From: Pollenia angustigena
Taxonomy: Eukaryota > Arthropoda > Insecta > Diptera > Polleniidae
Direction: 5' to 3'
NCBI GenBank assembly: GCA_930367215.1
Contig: OV884058.1
Span: forward strand, 223,304,208 to 223,368,207
Length of the DNA stretch: 64,000 nt
Shown: piece by piece, positions 23,401 to 34,742 of the stretch
Layout: the number at the start of each line of letters is the position of its first letter
Position numbering within the stretch: the first letter of the stretch is position 1
Position numbers and translations under genes: made by a program
The notes under the pieces: model-generated
The model's input: only the letters and a program-made list of their open reading frames with translations
Told to the model about the DNA's origin: nothing
Database searches by the model: none

Positions 23401-23540
23401 TTATACCCTTCACCCCAGGTGGAAAAGGGTATATATAAGTTTGTCATTCCGTTTGTAATTTCTACAATATTGATCTAAGACCCTATAAAGTATATATTTT
23501 CTAGGTCCTTATGAGGAGAGAACTTGATTTAACCATGTGA
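23401..23540 (+). mobile_element. DINE-like copy B, 5' part, carrying the empty RTE site
   Basis: It repeats the opening of copy A (terminal hairpin with TATACCCTTCACC, 'gtttgtcattccg', 'gaccctataaagtatatat', 'tccttatgaggagagaacttga') without the RTE insertion. It breaks off at about 23540, where the next copy begins. Confidence 0.7.
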
Positions 23541-23547
23541 TGTCCCT

Positions 23548-23617
23548 CTTTTTTTACCCTTCACCGAAGGTAAAAGGGTATAAGTTTGTCTTACCGTTTG
23601 AAATTTCTACAATATTG
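23548..23617 (+). mobile_element. DINE-like copy C, 5' tip only
   Basis: A third opening, TACCCTTCACCGAAGGTAAAAGGGTATA-like (hairpin form), runs through 'tttgaaatttctacaatattgag' and is then interrupted by the RNase H fragment. Three successive 5' tips in a row suggest repeated insertion at, or slippage between, DINE ends. Confidence 0.6.
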
Positions 23618-24280
23618 AGGAGAGTGCACCAGGTTCGCGGTCACCAGGGCATAGAAGGTAACGAAGAGGTGGACGAATTGGCGAAACGGGGGGCCCATTT
23701 ACCATACGATAGGATGATGGCCATCCCGGCTCCAATTCAGTATATAAGGAGAGATACGGACTCTGCTATACGGAGGAGATCAAACGCGTTTTGGGAAAAC
23801 ACAAGAACATCCGGGTTTCCAAGGTAATGTGGGGATCCTATGATCCGGAGTCGACGAGAATTCTTCTGTCGCTATCGAGAAGGGACTGTAGACTTCTGAT
23901 AGGTTTTATGACGGGTCATTGTTAGACTGCGGTATACGCCCGTAGGGCGGGGCGGTTGAATAGTGACAATTGCAGATTTTGTGGGGTACCGGGAGAAAAG
24001 GAGGCGGTAGAGCACTTGCTATGCTACTGTCGGTCACTCGTGCGCTCCAGGGCGAACTGTCTGGGAGATCATTATCTCCAAGATCTCGGGGAAATCTCTG
24101 GAATTGGGTCAGTGAGACTCCTGGCATTCGTCAATAGAGTGTGGATTACTCTGGGTACCATCACATCTGACTGACCCTTTTACTGACTTTCTTCTGCGGG
24201 TAATCGTACAATGTGGTAACGCTAGGGACCTATTTGGTCTATGCGGGGTCTTTGCGACCGGCCACTCTAACCTAACCTAA
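23618..24280 (+). pseudogene. I-group non-LTR element, RNase H and C-terminal zinc-finger fragment
   Basis: Translation gives the C-terminal part of a ribonuclease H domain, with VRGHQGIEGNEEVDELAKRG showing the conserved H..G..GNE.AD-type signature. After a frame change near 23820 comes WGSYDPESTRILL...RDCRLLIGFMTGHC, one stop (about 23922), then CRFC...EAVEHLLCYC, the Cys/His motif at the end of R1/LOA/I-type ORF2 proteins. The catalytic N-terminal half of RNase H and the whole RT are missing. The 3' end closes in CTAACCTAACCTAA at 24280. It has inserted into DINE-like copy C. Confidence 0.8.
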
Positions 24281-25169
24281 TACCTCTAACGAAAAATTAT
24301 ATTTAACAGAGAAGGATTGATGTAAATTGAATAATGATCTTAAACGTATAAGAAAATCGTTTTATGAAACTGTAGTATTGAAATTTTTAATGATATCGAA
24401 ATCAGCGTTCTCAAATTAGCTTTACCGGCGTATTGTAATGAAAATAGAATTGAATTTTTTGTATTTAAATATTCACTATCTTTCACTATCTGTCGGTACC
24501 TGCAGCACAGTTTTTTTTATTTCATGTCTTTATATTTCTGTTTTTGCCTTTACAACTATTTTTTCTTATCTGGAATATTTTGTGTAATAAAAGTTTAATT
24601 TATTTATCAATAAAATATTATGGTGCAATAGAATTGCATAAATATTTATTAAATGCATATTTCATTTGTTCGTTCATGTATAATAAAGTCCAAAAGAATT
24701 TATAATTGTTGGTCTGATTTTAAAATATATCGGTCACTGTTTTATAAATAAATGAAAAAATAAAATAAAATATGTTAATTTCGTTTGATTGCATCTACTT
24801 AAAGTTGTCTGCACGAATGGAAGGAAATAAAAAAGGTTGTTTTGATGATTAAGGCTAAAGAATAGTAGAATAGATATAGATTTAGTGTAAAAAACTAGAA
24901 TTTAGCAAACTTAAAAATATTTTAAATATGAGCTAAAGTCATAAAAAGTTTGAATAGAAAACTCAGACGAAGATATCTTCTATAGTTCTATTCAACTGTA
25001 AAAAAATATTTTATCAAGGATAATTCAATGAAAAAATACTGCTTTTTATGGAGTTCAAGCAGCTGTTAAGGCATTCAACGTCTCTTGGCTCTAATTCGTG
25101 TGGTACCTAACTAATTCCTTGTATTAGTAATAAATCCTTCTGATTGGAAGCGTTTGGAAATTTCTGCTT
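24281..25169. other. Unassigned AT-rich spacer
   Basis: I see no gene, inverted repeat or tandem array that I can support. Confidence 0.35.
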
Positions 25170-25734
25170 AAGTGGCTTCTAATAGTTTTGCAAGTTTTTC
25201 AATATTCATCCTAGACCCACCGCTTAGTATAGCAACATATATCAGAATCACTTTTGGAATCGATTTAAAGATGTCCATCCGTCTGGCTGGCTGTCCATGT
25301 AAATCTGGTGCTCAAAGTACAGCTTGCAATTTTCTATGCCCACAAGGACCTAAATATAAGAATCGGTCCATAAAGTTACATAGACCTCATACAAACTTCT
25401 TTTTGGAATTCAGTCTTTGTAACAATAAAATATCTTATTTAATTGGAATCTGAATTAAAATTAGTCCAAACTTATTTTATTGCAATTTAAATGTATTTAT
25501 CAAAATTTATTGGAATCGGTCCAAATCGGTCCCGTACCAATACTACTCCTTCCAAAACCAGTTAATGCCACAAATTTCTTATAAGTTTTGGTCTTGACCT
25601 TAAATTTGGCGACAAAAACTTTTATAATAGCTACTTTGTCATGACAAAATGTTATGCTGGTAGATCTAAATTAACCATTGGTCTGATAAAAACCATCCTT
25701 TTAAAGTCGCTTAAGCACAAACAAATATCATATT

Positions 25735-25854
25735 CAGCCCAATTATGAATAAAAATTCCCCGCGAGTTTATTCCCTTCTTCCATTTTTTCTATGTAAATC
25801 CAATGGTAAAAATGGGAAAAAACTCCCGGGGAATTTTTATTCATAATTGGGCTG
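25735..25854. mobile_element. 120-bp foldback MITE, copy 1 (CAGCCCAATTATGAATAAAA)
   Basis: The two ends are perfect inverted repeats starting CAGCCCAATTATGAATAAAA and running through 'attccccg', with further near-complementary sequence to the centre. A second copy is at 26702-26826. I could not fix the target duplication with confidence. Confidence 0.75.
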
Positions 25855-26013
25855 ATAGATGAAGATATCTAAAAAAAATCTTGGGCTCAAAGAACTTTTA
25901 CATAAATCTAAACTTTATAACATAATTTTGTTATGGCGAGTCCATGATTGCCCATGGGTACCGAAAAGGAAACGCCATCGAAAATTAGTTTTTAAATACA
26001 GTGGCTTAACTCC

Positions 26014-26188
26014 CCGTCTACAACTGACATGATTTGCTGTTATAACATGATGTTATAAAAGCGTTGTTTAAACATTTGCATTAACAACCGTGTTATAACA
26101 TGAGAAAACCTCTAAAATTATGAGTCTATACTTAACACTTACATCATTTTAGTGTTAATGTTAAGCATTTCATGTCAGTCGTAGACTG
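26014..26188. mobile_element. Small TIR element, CMGTCTACRACTGACATGA ends
   Basis: CCGTCTACAACTGACATGATTTGCT and the reverse complement of the right end, CAGTCTACGACTGACATGAA, form an inverted repeat of about 25 bp with few mismatches. The interior has repeated 'gttataacatg' words. It lies within the DINE-like copy and is non-coding. Confidence 0.5.
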
Positions 26189-26322
26189 TATGTAAGGTAT
26201 TATATGGTCGGACTTGATGGACTTTACCTTCTTACTTGGTTCATAATGATTTACCAAAAGAGACACAGGGAGAGGGAGAGAGACAAAGAAAAAGAAATCG
26301 AATTAGGAGACACACTTTCTTA

Positions 26323-26687
26323 CAGCCGTACCTAAAAAAGAGCGGAGTTTTCTTCGCTTAGTTTTTACTCTGATATACCATACCTAAACAAGAGCGTCAA
26401 CGTTGTGTCACAAGCAGTAGTGTTATATTTCTTGTTTAATAAAACCCACATAATAGAAATAAAAAGAAGAAAAAAAAAATCGCTAGATTGACGAAAATAG
26501 CTAAATTTCCATTATTTGGTAACAATAGCGGCCAACTTAACTATTAAACTTGCTGTCAAAATCGGATTTTTTTCAATTACAAAGCGTTGACGCCGCGCTA
26601 TTTAGGGATGCTTCATACAAATTGTATGGACAAGAGAATTTTTTAAAGTTAAAAAACGCTTTCCGCTCTTGTTTAGGTACGGCTGTT
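26323..26687. mobile_element. Harbinger-type MITE, copy 1 (TTA duplication)
   Basis: The ends are CAGCCGTACCTAAAAAAGAG and, inverted, CAGCCGTACCTAAACAAGAG. TTA flanks both sides (26320-26322, 26688-26690). Internal landmarks 'ttggtaacaatagcggcc' and 'tttagggatgcttcatacaa' recur, inverted, in the copy at 52160-52517. Three other members of the family lie at 35471-35692, 52160-52517 and 57954-58247, each with a TTA or TAA duplication, which matches the TWA target of PIF/Harbinger. Confidence 0.85.
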
Positions 26688-26701
26688 ACTTGTTTCATAA
26701 T

Positions 26702-26826
26702 CAGCTCAATTATGAATACAAATTCCCCGGGAGTTTTTCCCTTTTCCCATTTTTACAATTGAATTTACACAGGAAAAACGGGAGAAGGGAAAAAACTCCC
26801 GGGAATTTTTATTTATAATTAGGCTG
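26702..26826. mobile_element. 125-bp foldback MITE, copy 2
   Basis: It has the same hairpin as 25735-25854 (CAGCTCAATTATGAAT... with AATTCCCCGGGAG) with a few substitutions. It lies 14 bp after the right duplication of the Harbinger-type MITE. Confidence 0.75.
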
Positions 26827-27621
26827 ACTGATTTTCCAAAAGAAACACAGGGAGAGAGAGAGAGAGAGAGAGACAGAAAGAGGAAAAGAAATCGAATTAG
26901 AAGAGAGTGGTCCTTCGAACCTTACTGTGGTTTTATTTAGTTAAGTGTTTGTTAAAAATTGTGTATCAAAAAGTTGTTTTTAGGAGTTTTACTTAACCTG
27001 TTTAAAGATTAACCCTTATTTATACACAATAATAAGTAATTTTGAACCAAATAATTTTATAAAAAACTTAACGCTGACTCATAGTTTCCGAGCCATGTGC
27101 CTCCGAAATTTCGAAAGTTATTTGCTCATATCGCAATTTTCTTATGTTTCGATAAGAAACTAGTTTCGCTTGCAAAGTATTTTTGCACTACCGGCGGAGG
27201 GATTTTAAACCCTATGGCATGTCGAACAACGACTTCGCTTAAAAAAGTTTTCCTTAATTTTTGAGTAAGTCTGCGGGTTTTTCAAATGAAAATGTCAGAA
27301 ATGCAGTTTATGGCCAATTTCAGTTATAATTAACTATCAGTTAAAACTGTCAAAGACATATTCGGTCGTGTTCTATAAATCGAAATGAAGTGGATTTAAA
27401 ATTAATCAAATTTTGAAAACGAGCCTGTAAAGAAAGTTCCTATTTATATACTTCATACTTTGGGTTCCAATTATCTTTCCAAGAACAATTCTTAAAAACA
27501 GGGCAAACTTCAGTCATTTTGTAAAAAATTAAAATCAAAATCTCACTCAATTTCAATTCCACTTCGTTTCGATTTCTAGAACATGAGCCATTGTTAACAG
27601 GAAGTTAAAGTTATATGTAGT

Positions 27622-28667
27622 CAGTGATGCCAACTTTTTGAGAGCAAAAAGCACTTTAAAATTTAAAAAAAACACTAAAAAGCACTATTTCACACACAAA
27701 AAAAAAGCGTAAAAAAGCACTAAGCCATTTTTCAATTTAATTAAACACAAAACAAGTTGCATTCTGCTGTGCCGAATGTTATATAACTCCAAAATTTAAA
27801 ACAAATGCGACGGCGTTGATGTGGACCATTTTCATGTAAGATTAAATTATATACATTTGTAAATATATAAACATTTTTAAATCTTCAATAAAACGTTTTT
27901 CATTTTGGTGCTGAGAAAATGATAGAAAGAAATGACCGAATGTGACCGAAAACTTTATTTCGGTCATTTCTTTCTATCATTTTCTTAACACCAAAATGAA
28001 AAATGTGACTACTCGCTCATTCATTTCTTGTAGGGAACGTTCTTTATAAAAGCAATAACTGTCAGCTGGTTTTAATGTATTTAACACTTTGCTTATACCA
28101 AGCTACGGCTCGTTTTTTGTTGTTAAAGACTTTGCGTTTTTTTTGTACGGTTTCCGACTGCATGTTTTAAACAATTCCTAATATTTTTTAAGCCATTTTC
28201 TATTTTTGAAACAGTATCTACATCTTTCAAAAAATGTTTACCAAAATACATTGTTTTTATTACGATTACTAAATATGTTGTCAACGCAAAAAAGTGCAAC
28301 GTTTCGTAAAATTTCCAAATTGCTAGAAAGCCTAGCTCTAACCTCGTAAATAAAGTTTTTGGTAAAACGAATGCAAGTCTCTTTTATCACTTTTTTATAA
28401 TTTGAAATCTTAAAATCTTTACAGGCATCCTCAAAATTCTACCCCAAATAGAAAAGCTCATCTTAATCATCCTCTATATAATCGTAGTTTTAAAAAATGG
28501 TAGAACAAAAATAAAAATTGTAAAAAGCACTAAAGGCACTAACCAAAAATTTAAAAAGCACCAAGTTAGTGCTTTTTCTCAGTTTGGCACTATGGATAGA
28601 ATTTTGGCGTTTTGAGGCATCAAAAAGCACCATAAATAGTGCCAAAAGCACTAAGTTGGCATCACTG
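27622..28667. mobile_element. 1.05-kb hAT-like element, CAGTGATGCCAACTT ends
   Basis: CAGTGATGCCAACTT is a perfect 15-bp terminal inverted repeat. Many AAAAAGCACT and AGTGCTTTTT words crowd both subterminal regions, as in hAT ends. TAGT adjoins both termini, but the full 8-bp duplication does not match, so the target site has diverged or an end has been exchanged. There is no transposase frame. Confidence 0.65.
27896..28003. repeat. 45-bp-arm hairpin within the hAT-like element
   Basis: Positions 27896-27940 and 27959-28003 are inverted repeats with two mismatches, separated by about 18 bases. The arms begin TTTTTCATTTTGGTGCT and end GAAATGACCGAA. Confidence 0.85.
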
Positions 28668-29025
28668 TAGTTGGGTTTAACTGAACTTGTAGAAACTGAC
28701 CGTTAATGGATTACATTTTCTTAAATATATTTCATGGGTTAAGGGAATTGTCAAGTTTGAAAGGTACTTTCTCTAGCTATTCTATGCCAATATTGCCTTA
28801 GATGGACAATTAATATTGAAGATATAAAGAAAAATACATACCTATAATCAACATTTTTTGGTCCATAGCTCGGGAAATAAAGTTTTTCGGAAATACCTAT
28901 TCGATCTCACAGCAAAAAGTTTTGATAGTGGCAACCTTTTGGAGTTAATATCTCTCACTTGGTTTAACTAGATTTCAGCCAACTAAAATTTGTTTTTAAG
29001 TTTCTTTATAAAAAAGAAACCCAAT

Positions 29026-29719
29026 TGCGAAACTATTTAAAAAAAAAAAAACTTGAATTCAGACCAAAGGAGTGCAGGGTGAAGTTAAAACAAATATTTC
29101 ACCTATCATTTATTACAGTTCTGATAACAAAAATTAAAGAAGACGCAAAAAAAGAACTACCAAAAAACCAACAAATATTAAAATATAAAAAAATTATAAT
29201 AAAAACAATTATTAAAAGCTTAAATAAATAAATAAAATAATGGTGAAACCATGTCGAAAAACCGCTAAAAACTAAATAGAAAGATAAAAAAAAACAACGG
29301 TATTTGTAGTAAAACGGCCAATAAACTATGAGCAGCGAGTTCAAGGCTTCGCATGGCTTTATTTGCAAAACTTACAACAAAAACAATAAAAACAAAATAC
29401 ACACACAAAACCAAAACAAACAAAAAAAATCTGAAATAGAAAAAAAACAACAACAAAATTTACAGAATAATATAAAAAAAATACTATAGTTTAACACAAA
29501 AAAGATAAAATACAAAAAAAAAAGGCAATCAAAAATTTAGCAACAAAAAAAAAAAACAATGAAATGAATAGTGAATACAGCAGCTACAACAACAACAAAA
29601 ACTTCTTAAACAATTGTAATATAAATTTTGTGAAATTGCGTTATTTAACTTGGCTAAAACAAAAACCATAAAGGCAAAAAAAAAAAATCTAACACAGAAA
29701 CACATATTCTGACATCAGT
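29026..29719. other. A-rich spacer with AAC-type runs
   Basis: Long A-rich stretches with CAA/AAC triplets produce long but lysine/asparagine-rich or phenylalanine-rich frames on the two strands. None looks like a real protein. I see no transposon ends in it. Confidence 0.4.
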
Positions 29720-29753
29720 GTTGCCACCAGTAAAACAAAAAAATTACTCAGTT

Positions 29754-30023
29754 CCCAGTAAAAAATTCGCTTGCTTTTTCAAAATGAATAGCTTCTTTAA
29801 CTCATTATTTAGTAGTTTTCTTCTATAAATGCATCTATAACAACTTCTATAACTACTTTTTTCTGGATGTATTTAAGTAAAAAAATAATGACTTACTTTA
29901 AAATGCGTTCATTTTGGGACATCCCTTGTAAAATTCATTGGTTCTTTCAGTTGAATTGTAAGTAGTGCCTTCATGTTTTTTGATTACTCAACACATTATT
30001 TTGTAGGCGAAGTTTTTACTGGG
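29754..30023. mobile_element. 270-bp MITE, CCCAGTAAAAA ends
   Basis: CCCAGTAAAAAATTCGC at the left pairs with CCCAGTAAAAACTTCGC at the right. The larger element at 47791-48555 has the same 11-bp termini, so the two may be mobilised by one enzyme. TT adjoins both ends. It is non-coding. Confidence 0.5.
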
Positions 30024-30619
30024 TTGTTGTTTCAAAATTATTGAAGAAAAATATGAAATTACAGAATTAAAATTGAAAAAAGTTTTTGCAACTATTTGAC
30101 TGTTACCGAATGCTCCTTCTCTTACAAAAAAATCTAGCTGATACACCCTGCACTAAGCTCACTGTTGCCAATTTAGAGATTTTCTTGCTGAATCTAGAGT
30201 TTTTGAAATGTCAATCGCGGGGAAAAAATACGTTTTAGCGGTAAGCGGGAAATCTAGCGATTTTAAAATATCTCTCAGTGGCTCATTTCCGCTACTAAAA
30301 CATTTCTCAATACATATTAAAATTGACAGATTTTATACTTTTTCTTATTAAGATTTTTTGTTTTTCTTAGTCTAAGCAAACAAACAATCTTCTAGATTCA
30401 CCCATTGTTCCCTGTTAAAGGTTGCTTGTTTTTTTGACGTATCGACCAACTAACTCAACAATTAAAAGACAATTTTTATTTTTTTTAACTGTTGTACTTG
30501 TTGTAGTATTGACACCTCCGCTTATATGAATTCGCCATGAGTTTGACCATAAAATAAAAGGGATATCAGAAACTTAAATAAAAGGTTTTTTTTAGAAATA
30601 ACACAAAACAATATGTGTT

Positions 30620-31785
30620 CAAAAATTATCTAAATTTTTCAAAATATCGGTTGATTTTTTAGCTATTATCTTTTTGGCAACACTGGTTTAAACAGCTGAC
30701 GCACGTTTCGTGTTTTGTTTCACTGTCAACCATCTTCAGTTTGGTCTATAAATTAACCATGAATCGTCTTACAAACGAACAACGCTTGCAAATTAAAGAA
30801 TTTTATTATCAAAATGCGTGCTCTGTTAAAAAAGTTCATCGGGCGCTTCTTTCATTCGGTACGTCAACAAGCAGAATGGTTGATTTTGGAGTGAAGATCA
30901 GCCAGAAGCATTGCAAGAGCTACCAATGCAGAAAAAGTCACAGTTTGGTGCGGTTTATGGGCTGGTGGCATCATTGGACCGTACTTCTTCAAAGATGATG
31001 CGAATCGTAACGTAACTGTGAATGGTGAGCGCTACCGCGAGATGATATCCAACTTTTTTTTTGCCAAAAATGCAAGAGATTAACCTGCATGACATGTGGT
31101 TTCAACAAGACGGTGCGACATGGCACACAGCACGCTTAACAATGGACTTATTGAGAGGCGAGTTCGGTGAACATTTTATTTCACGTTCGGGACCGGTCAA
31201 TTGGCCGCCTAGATCGTGCGATTTAACGCCTTTAGACTATTTTTTGTGGGGCTATGTTAAAGCTCATGTCTAAACACACATGCCCGCTTCAGTTGACGCA
31301 TTGGAAGACAACATTGAAGCATTTATTTCATGAGATACCGGCCGAAATGTTGGAAAGAGTATGCCAAAATTGGACTAAGCGGGTGGACCATTTGAGGCGC
31401 AGTCACGGTCAACATTTGCATGAAATAGGGTGAGTTCCAAAACATCAGTTGCAAAGCAACTCGCTTTTTAAAGTGCTTTCTACCAAGCAACCGTGAAAAA
31501 TTTTACAATGTTATTTGTACCAAAGTTCACTAAAAACAATATCGATGCGTACACAATAAACAAACTAGATATAGTTAAACTCTATGATACTTTTTTGACT
31601 TTGACTGCAAAGTATTATGATGCTTAGGAACTCAGCCATCATCTTCAAACATTAATTTATATGGACCATACTATCGATTCAAATAAAGATTTCATGCAGT
31701 TTTCTGAATTTTATGTGTTTTTTTTTTAACTTTCCTATAGCTCTTAAAAAATCAACCATTAGTAAATTTTTTTAATAATTTTTCA
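30620..31785 (+). mobile_element. Tc1/mariner-superfamily element, internally deleted
   Basis: A transposase relic (30741-31435) is flanked by inverted sequence: GGTTGATTTTTTA near 30649 and its complement near 31752, with further 'aaaaattat-taaa' matches outward. This gives terminal repeats of about 45 bp, imperfect. I cannot fix the exact ends or a TA duplication. Confidence 0.55.
30741..31435 (+). pseudogene. Tc1/mariner-superfamily transposase, deleted and frameshifted
   Basis: The N-terminus, from the internal Met at 30759, carries a helix-turn-helix region (NEQRLQIKEFYY...SVKKVHRALL) that binds the element ends. The middle of the family's protein, including the first catalytic Asp, is missing; a deletion near 30865 joins the HTH to a later segment. 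In a second frame the segment EKVTVWCGLWAGGIIGPYFF follows, and in a third WFQQDGATWHTAR and CDLTPLDYFLWG, which carry the second and third catalytic Asp. I count 36 residues between them. After GYVKAHV a stop occurs, and 'ALEDNIEAFI' and 'HLRRSHGQHLHEIG' remain recognisable in shifted frames. It cannot encode an active enzyme. Confidence 0.85.
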
Positions 31786-31799
31786 GAAAGTGGCAACGC

Positions 31800-33250
31800 T
31801 GGACTGAGTATACATTCATATACATGCACACAAACAAAAAAATTCCACTAATTTTCAATTCTAATCTAAAGCTTAGATAAACTTAGTCTGATACAAAGAT
31901 AGATTTTACATTACACAAGTGGGCGCTTCAGCAGGGGTGCCCCTGTAAGGCACATTAAACAAAAACAGAAAACACACAACTATAAAATTACTAAATTTAG
32001 CAATTCATTCTGCAACACAATCATACTTGTACGAGTATCTACAATTTTATTGCAAAATTCTCAAACTTAATGAATTTTGCAAGATTTTCTAGTTCAAATT
32101 TCCACATTAATCATACTAATGAATATTAACAAACAATCTAAAAAAAAAAATATTTACTGACTTTAGATCCAAAGATACTCGTAAAATACTTTAGTTAATT
32201 ATTAAGTAGGTCTTTGTGTGGCACTAAAAACCGGGGCGAGAAAATGGACGTGGGAAAAGAAAGTGGCGACATTTAATAAATAATTAGTTCATCAATGAAT
32301 TTAGTAAAGAATTAAAATAAACAGATGTGTATAAAATAGAATTAAAAGAAAAATAATTAAAACTAGTTTAAAATGTAAAATGTTTTCATATTGTAAAACA
32401 AAAATGTTAGTTATGAAAAGTTATCGATCGACCAGTGAGCCGAATTGTGAAAGGTGAAAGTAGGACTCATCGCTGTACTGGTGATTAAGTGTAGTTACTC
32501 CAGAGGAAAGGTAATTGACATATAACTTGTCGTGGGACTGGATTTTGTGCGGCGGGCTGATGCTATGTTTTTATTACTCTATATCAAGGAGATCTATCAT
32601 ATTAATATGGTTCACTCGGGACAATATCTGCGACAGGCATTATTTTAACCGAAATTGAATGTGTCCATTTAGGTTACTTCAGTGAAATGTTAGAAAGTGT
32701 CAAAAAGGTGCCAATTAACCCTCTCCTAGGACATCGCCATGTTAAAGTAACTAGTCCCCTTGTTATAAAGTGTTAGAACTAGAACCGGTCCCTACCACTT
32801 TAGAACTATCACGTGACAAGTTTGTTGCTAGTTTCCTTTCCCAAAGGGCTGTTAACGCATTTAGATTTTGTTTTAAATTTAATCACTTCAATGGAGTGTA
32901 AGTGGAAAATATTAAATTGTGTATGAAAATGCCAAATTATAGAAAATTAATTATACTGTTATACAAAAACTAAATGCACGATTTAAAAAATTTTATAAAA
33001 TTCATAACAAAATTGTACTGAAAAAAAATTCTGCAACAAATTAACATTTCTTTAACAAAATTTTTCTAGTTTAACCAATTTCCAAAAGACCACCCCAAAG
33101 TAATAGACATGTTTAACCTCTCACTTAAAGAAGAGAAAAAAAACGGAAAGAAAAAAAAATCATCTCTTCATTTAAAGGAAAAAAAAACAATAATGCCAAT
33201 TTTTACGAGTAAGTTCGATTTTTAACTACCTAAACACGTATTTAAGTCAT
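31800..33250. other. Unassigned AT-rich spacer
   Basis: There is no supportable coding frame or transposon end. A slightly less AT-rich stretch at 32430-32830 has no recognisable protein in any frame. Confidence 0.35.
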
Positions 33251-34514
33251 TTACGTGCTGAACGAAAACAACAACAACAACAACACCAGCGATGGCAAAA
33301 GCATAAAGGAAAAAGAAGCAGCCAACTTTAATGGTAACAACCTTAAAAGTTTTTTAACCTTTTTTTTGTGTTAAATATTTTTCTAACACACACAGAAACA
33401 AAAAAAAAAATACAAAAAGAAAAACTTAATTAGATGTAAAAGAAAATGTTGCATGACTTCCTTATAACTCTCTAATGCACTCCTAATGCTGATGAGATGA
33501 ATGCTGTGTGTATGTGTGTTGGAAGAAGCAGCAACATCATCATTATCACCAGCAGCAACAACAACAAAAACCACTACAAACAAATAAATATTGTCGAGTA
33601 ACAGGAACTACAAGATTTCAATATGAAATGCCGCTGCTGTCGATGATGTTGATGATGATGATGATGACGACGAAACTAAAGGCCCAACCAGAATGTGCAT
33701 AAACAAACTTAAGCTACTGTCAAAAATAAACAAAAAAGCCTCTCAAATACATTAAAAAAAACAAAAACAAAATAAAAAACTTTTGATTCCGTACGGAATG
33801 TGCGATTAGTTTCGCACTTTGCTTAAGCAAATTACAGTTTCATTAAATTTAACAAAAAGTTCCCTTAAGTTCAACATGGTTTTACACATATGATTTACAT
33901 GTATTCGCTCGGTTGCTTAAGCCACGTTATTCACATTCTGGTTAGGCCTTAAAACTGACGACAACAAGGAGGTTGAAGATGATGATGTTGTTTGTTTGTT
34001 TGAATCTATATTTTTGTTTTTGTTCCTGCTTATGCTAAAGATGATGATACTCTGGTTGCTATTACTGCTGCATTGTGCAGTGTGTTGTTGCAGCTGATGT
34101 GGATGCTGCTTTTACAAAGAAAGCGAGAATTTTTTTAAGTTGTTTTGATTTTTTTTATCATCTTCTCGTTAAGAAATAAAAACTGGTTCCTTTTTTACAT
34201 GAATATATAAAAACAAAATTGAATTGAAGTAAAAGAAACAAAAAAAAAAAAAGTCTCACATACAAAAATAACAAACACATACACAAAATACCAAAAAAAG
34301 AAACAACAAGCGACAATAACAACAACAAACACATCGTCAGCAGCAGTAAATAGCGATGAAATTTTTGTTGTAGGGTGCAACGAACCTACAAACATGCATA
34401 CGAATACGAATGACTGCTACATGTAAGAAAAAAACCCAACAATAATCACAACAGCAGCAATAAAAAAGTAAGTAGAAGTATGTTGGCAAAGAAAGAAGAA
34501 CAACAACGACGTCG

Positions 34515-34547
<33 letters not shown>

Positions 34548-34728
34548 ACAACATCAGCAACATTAAATAAGTATTAAGAATAAACAAAGGGAAAGTAACC
34601 TCAATGCAAGCGAACAATTTGAAATAAAAGTAACAAGAATTCAACACAAGCGAACGTTTAACACTGATTACTAAAAGTGGTGTTACATTGGCAGAGAAAA
34701 TAAAATATTTTTTCAAGTTTTTTTATTC
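33251..34728. repeat. Spacer rich in CAA/CAG and GATG microsatellites
   Basis: CAA/CAG tracts occur at about 33265-33285, 33545-33570 and 34510-34560, and a GATG-type run at about 33640-33670. Glutamine- or leucine-rich open frames here are products of these repeats. The segment 33783-33950 matches 6487-6640 (landmarks 'ggaatgtgcgat-agttt', 'aacaaaaagtt', 'catatgatt-acatgtattcgc'). Confidence 0.55.
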
Positions 34729-34742
34729 GGCCCTATTGTGTA

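Larger units (their letters stand above)
25170..26240 (+). mobile_element. DINE-like element, second subfamily, with internal MITE insertions
   Basis: The 5' portion contains 'gatttaaagatgtccatccg' and 'gtctggctggctgtcc', followed by 'tgtaaatctggtgctcaaagtac'. The 3' portion ends 'ggtattatatggtcggacttg...cttcttacttggtt', the closing block also found at the end of the copy at 38862-40075 and, inverted, at 61882. Foldbacks at 25735-25854 and 26014-26188 lie inside it. Confidence 0.55.

Noticed and set aside
30168..31800. An outer hAT element around the mariner-type relic (CACTGTTGCCAA left, CAGCGTTGCCAC right)
   Set aside because: The ends resemble each other, but the flanking 8 bases do not match and GGCAACACTGG also occurs at 30673 between them. 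The boundaries cannot be decided from this sequence.
33508..33702. Glutamine/methionine-rich open frame
   Set aside because: It is produced by CAG/CAA and GATG microsatellites and has no unique sequence that would suggest a protein.
34417..34716. 99-residue leucine-rich frame on the minus strand
   Set aside because: The leucine run is the complement of the CAG/CAA tract at 34510-34560; the rest is phenylalanine/isoleucine-rich low complexity.
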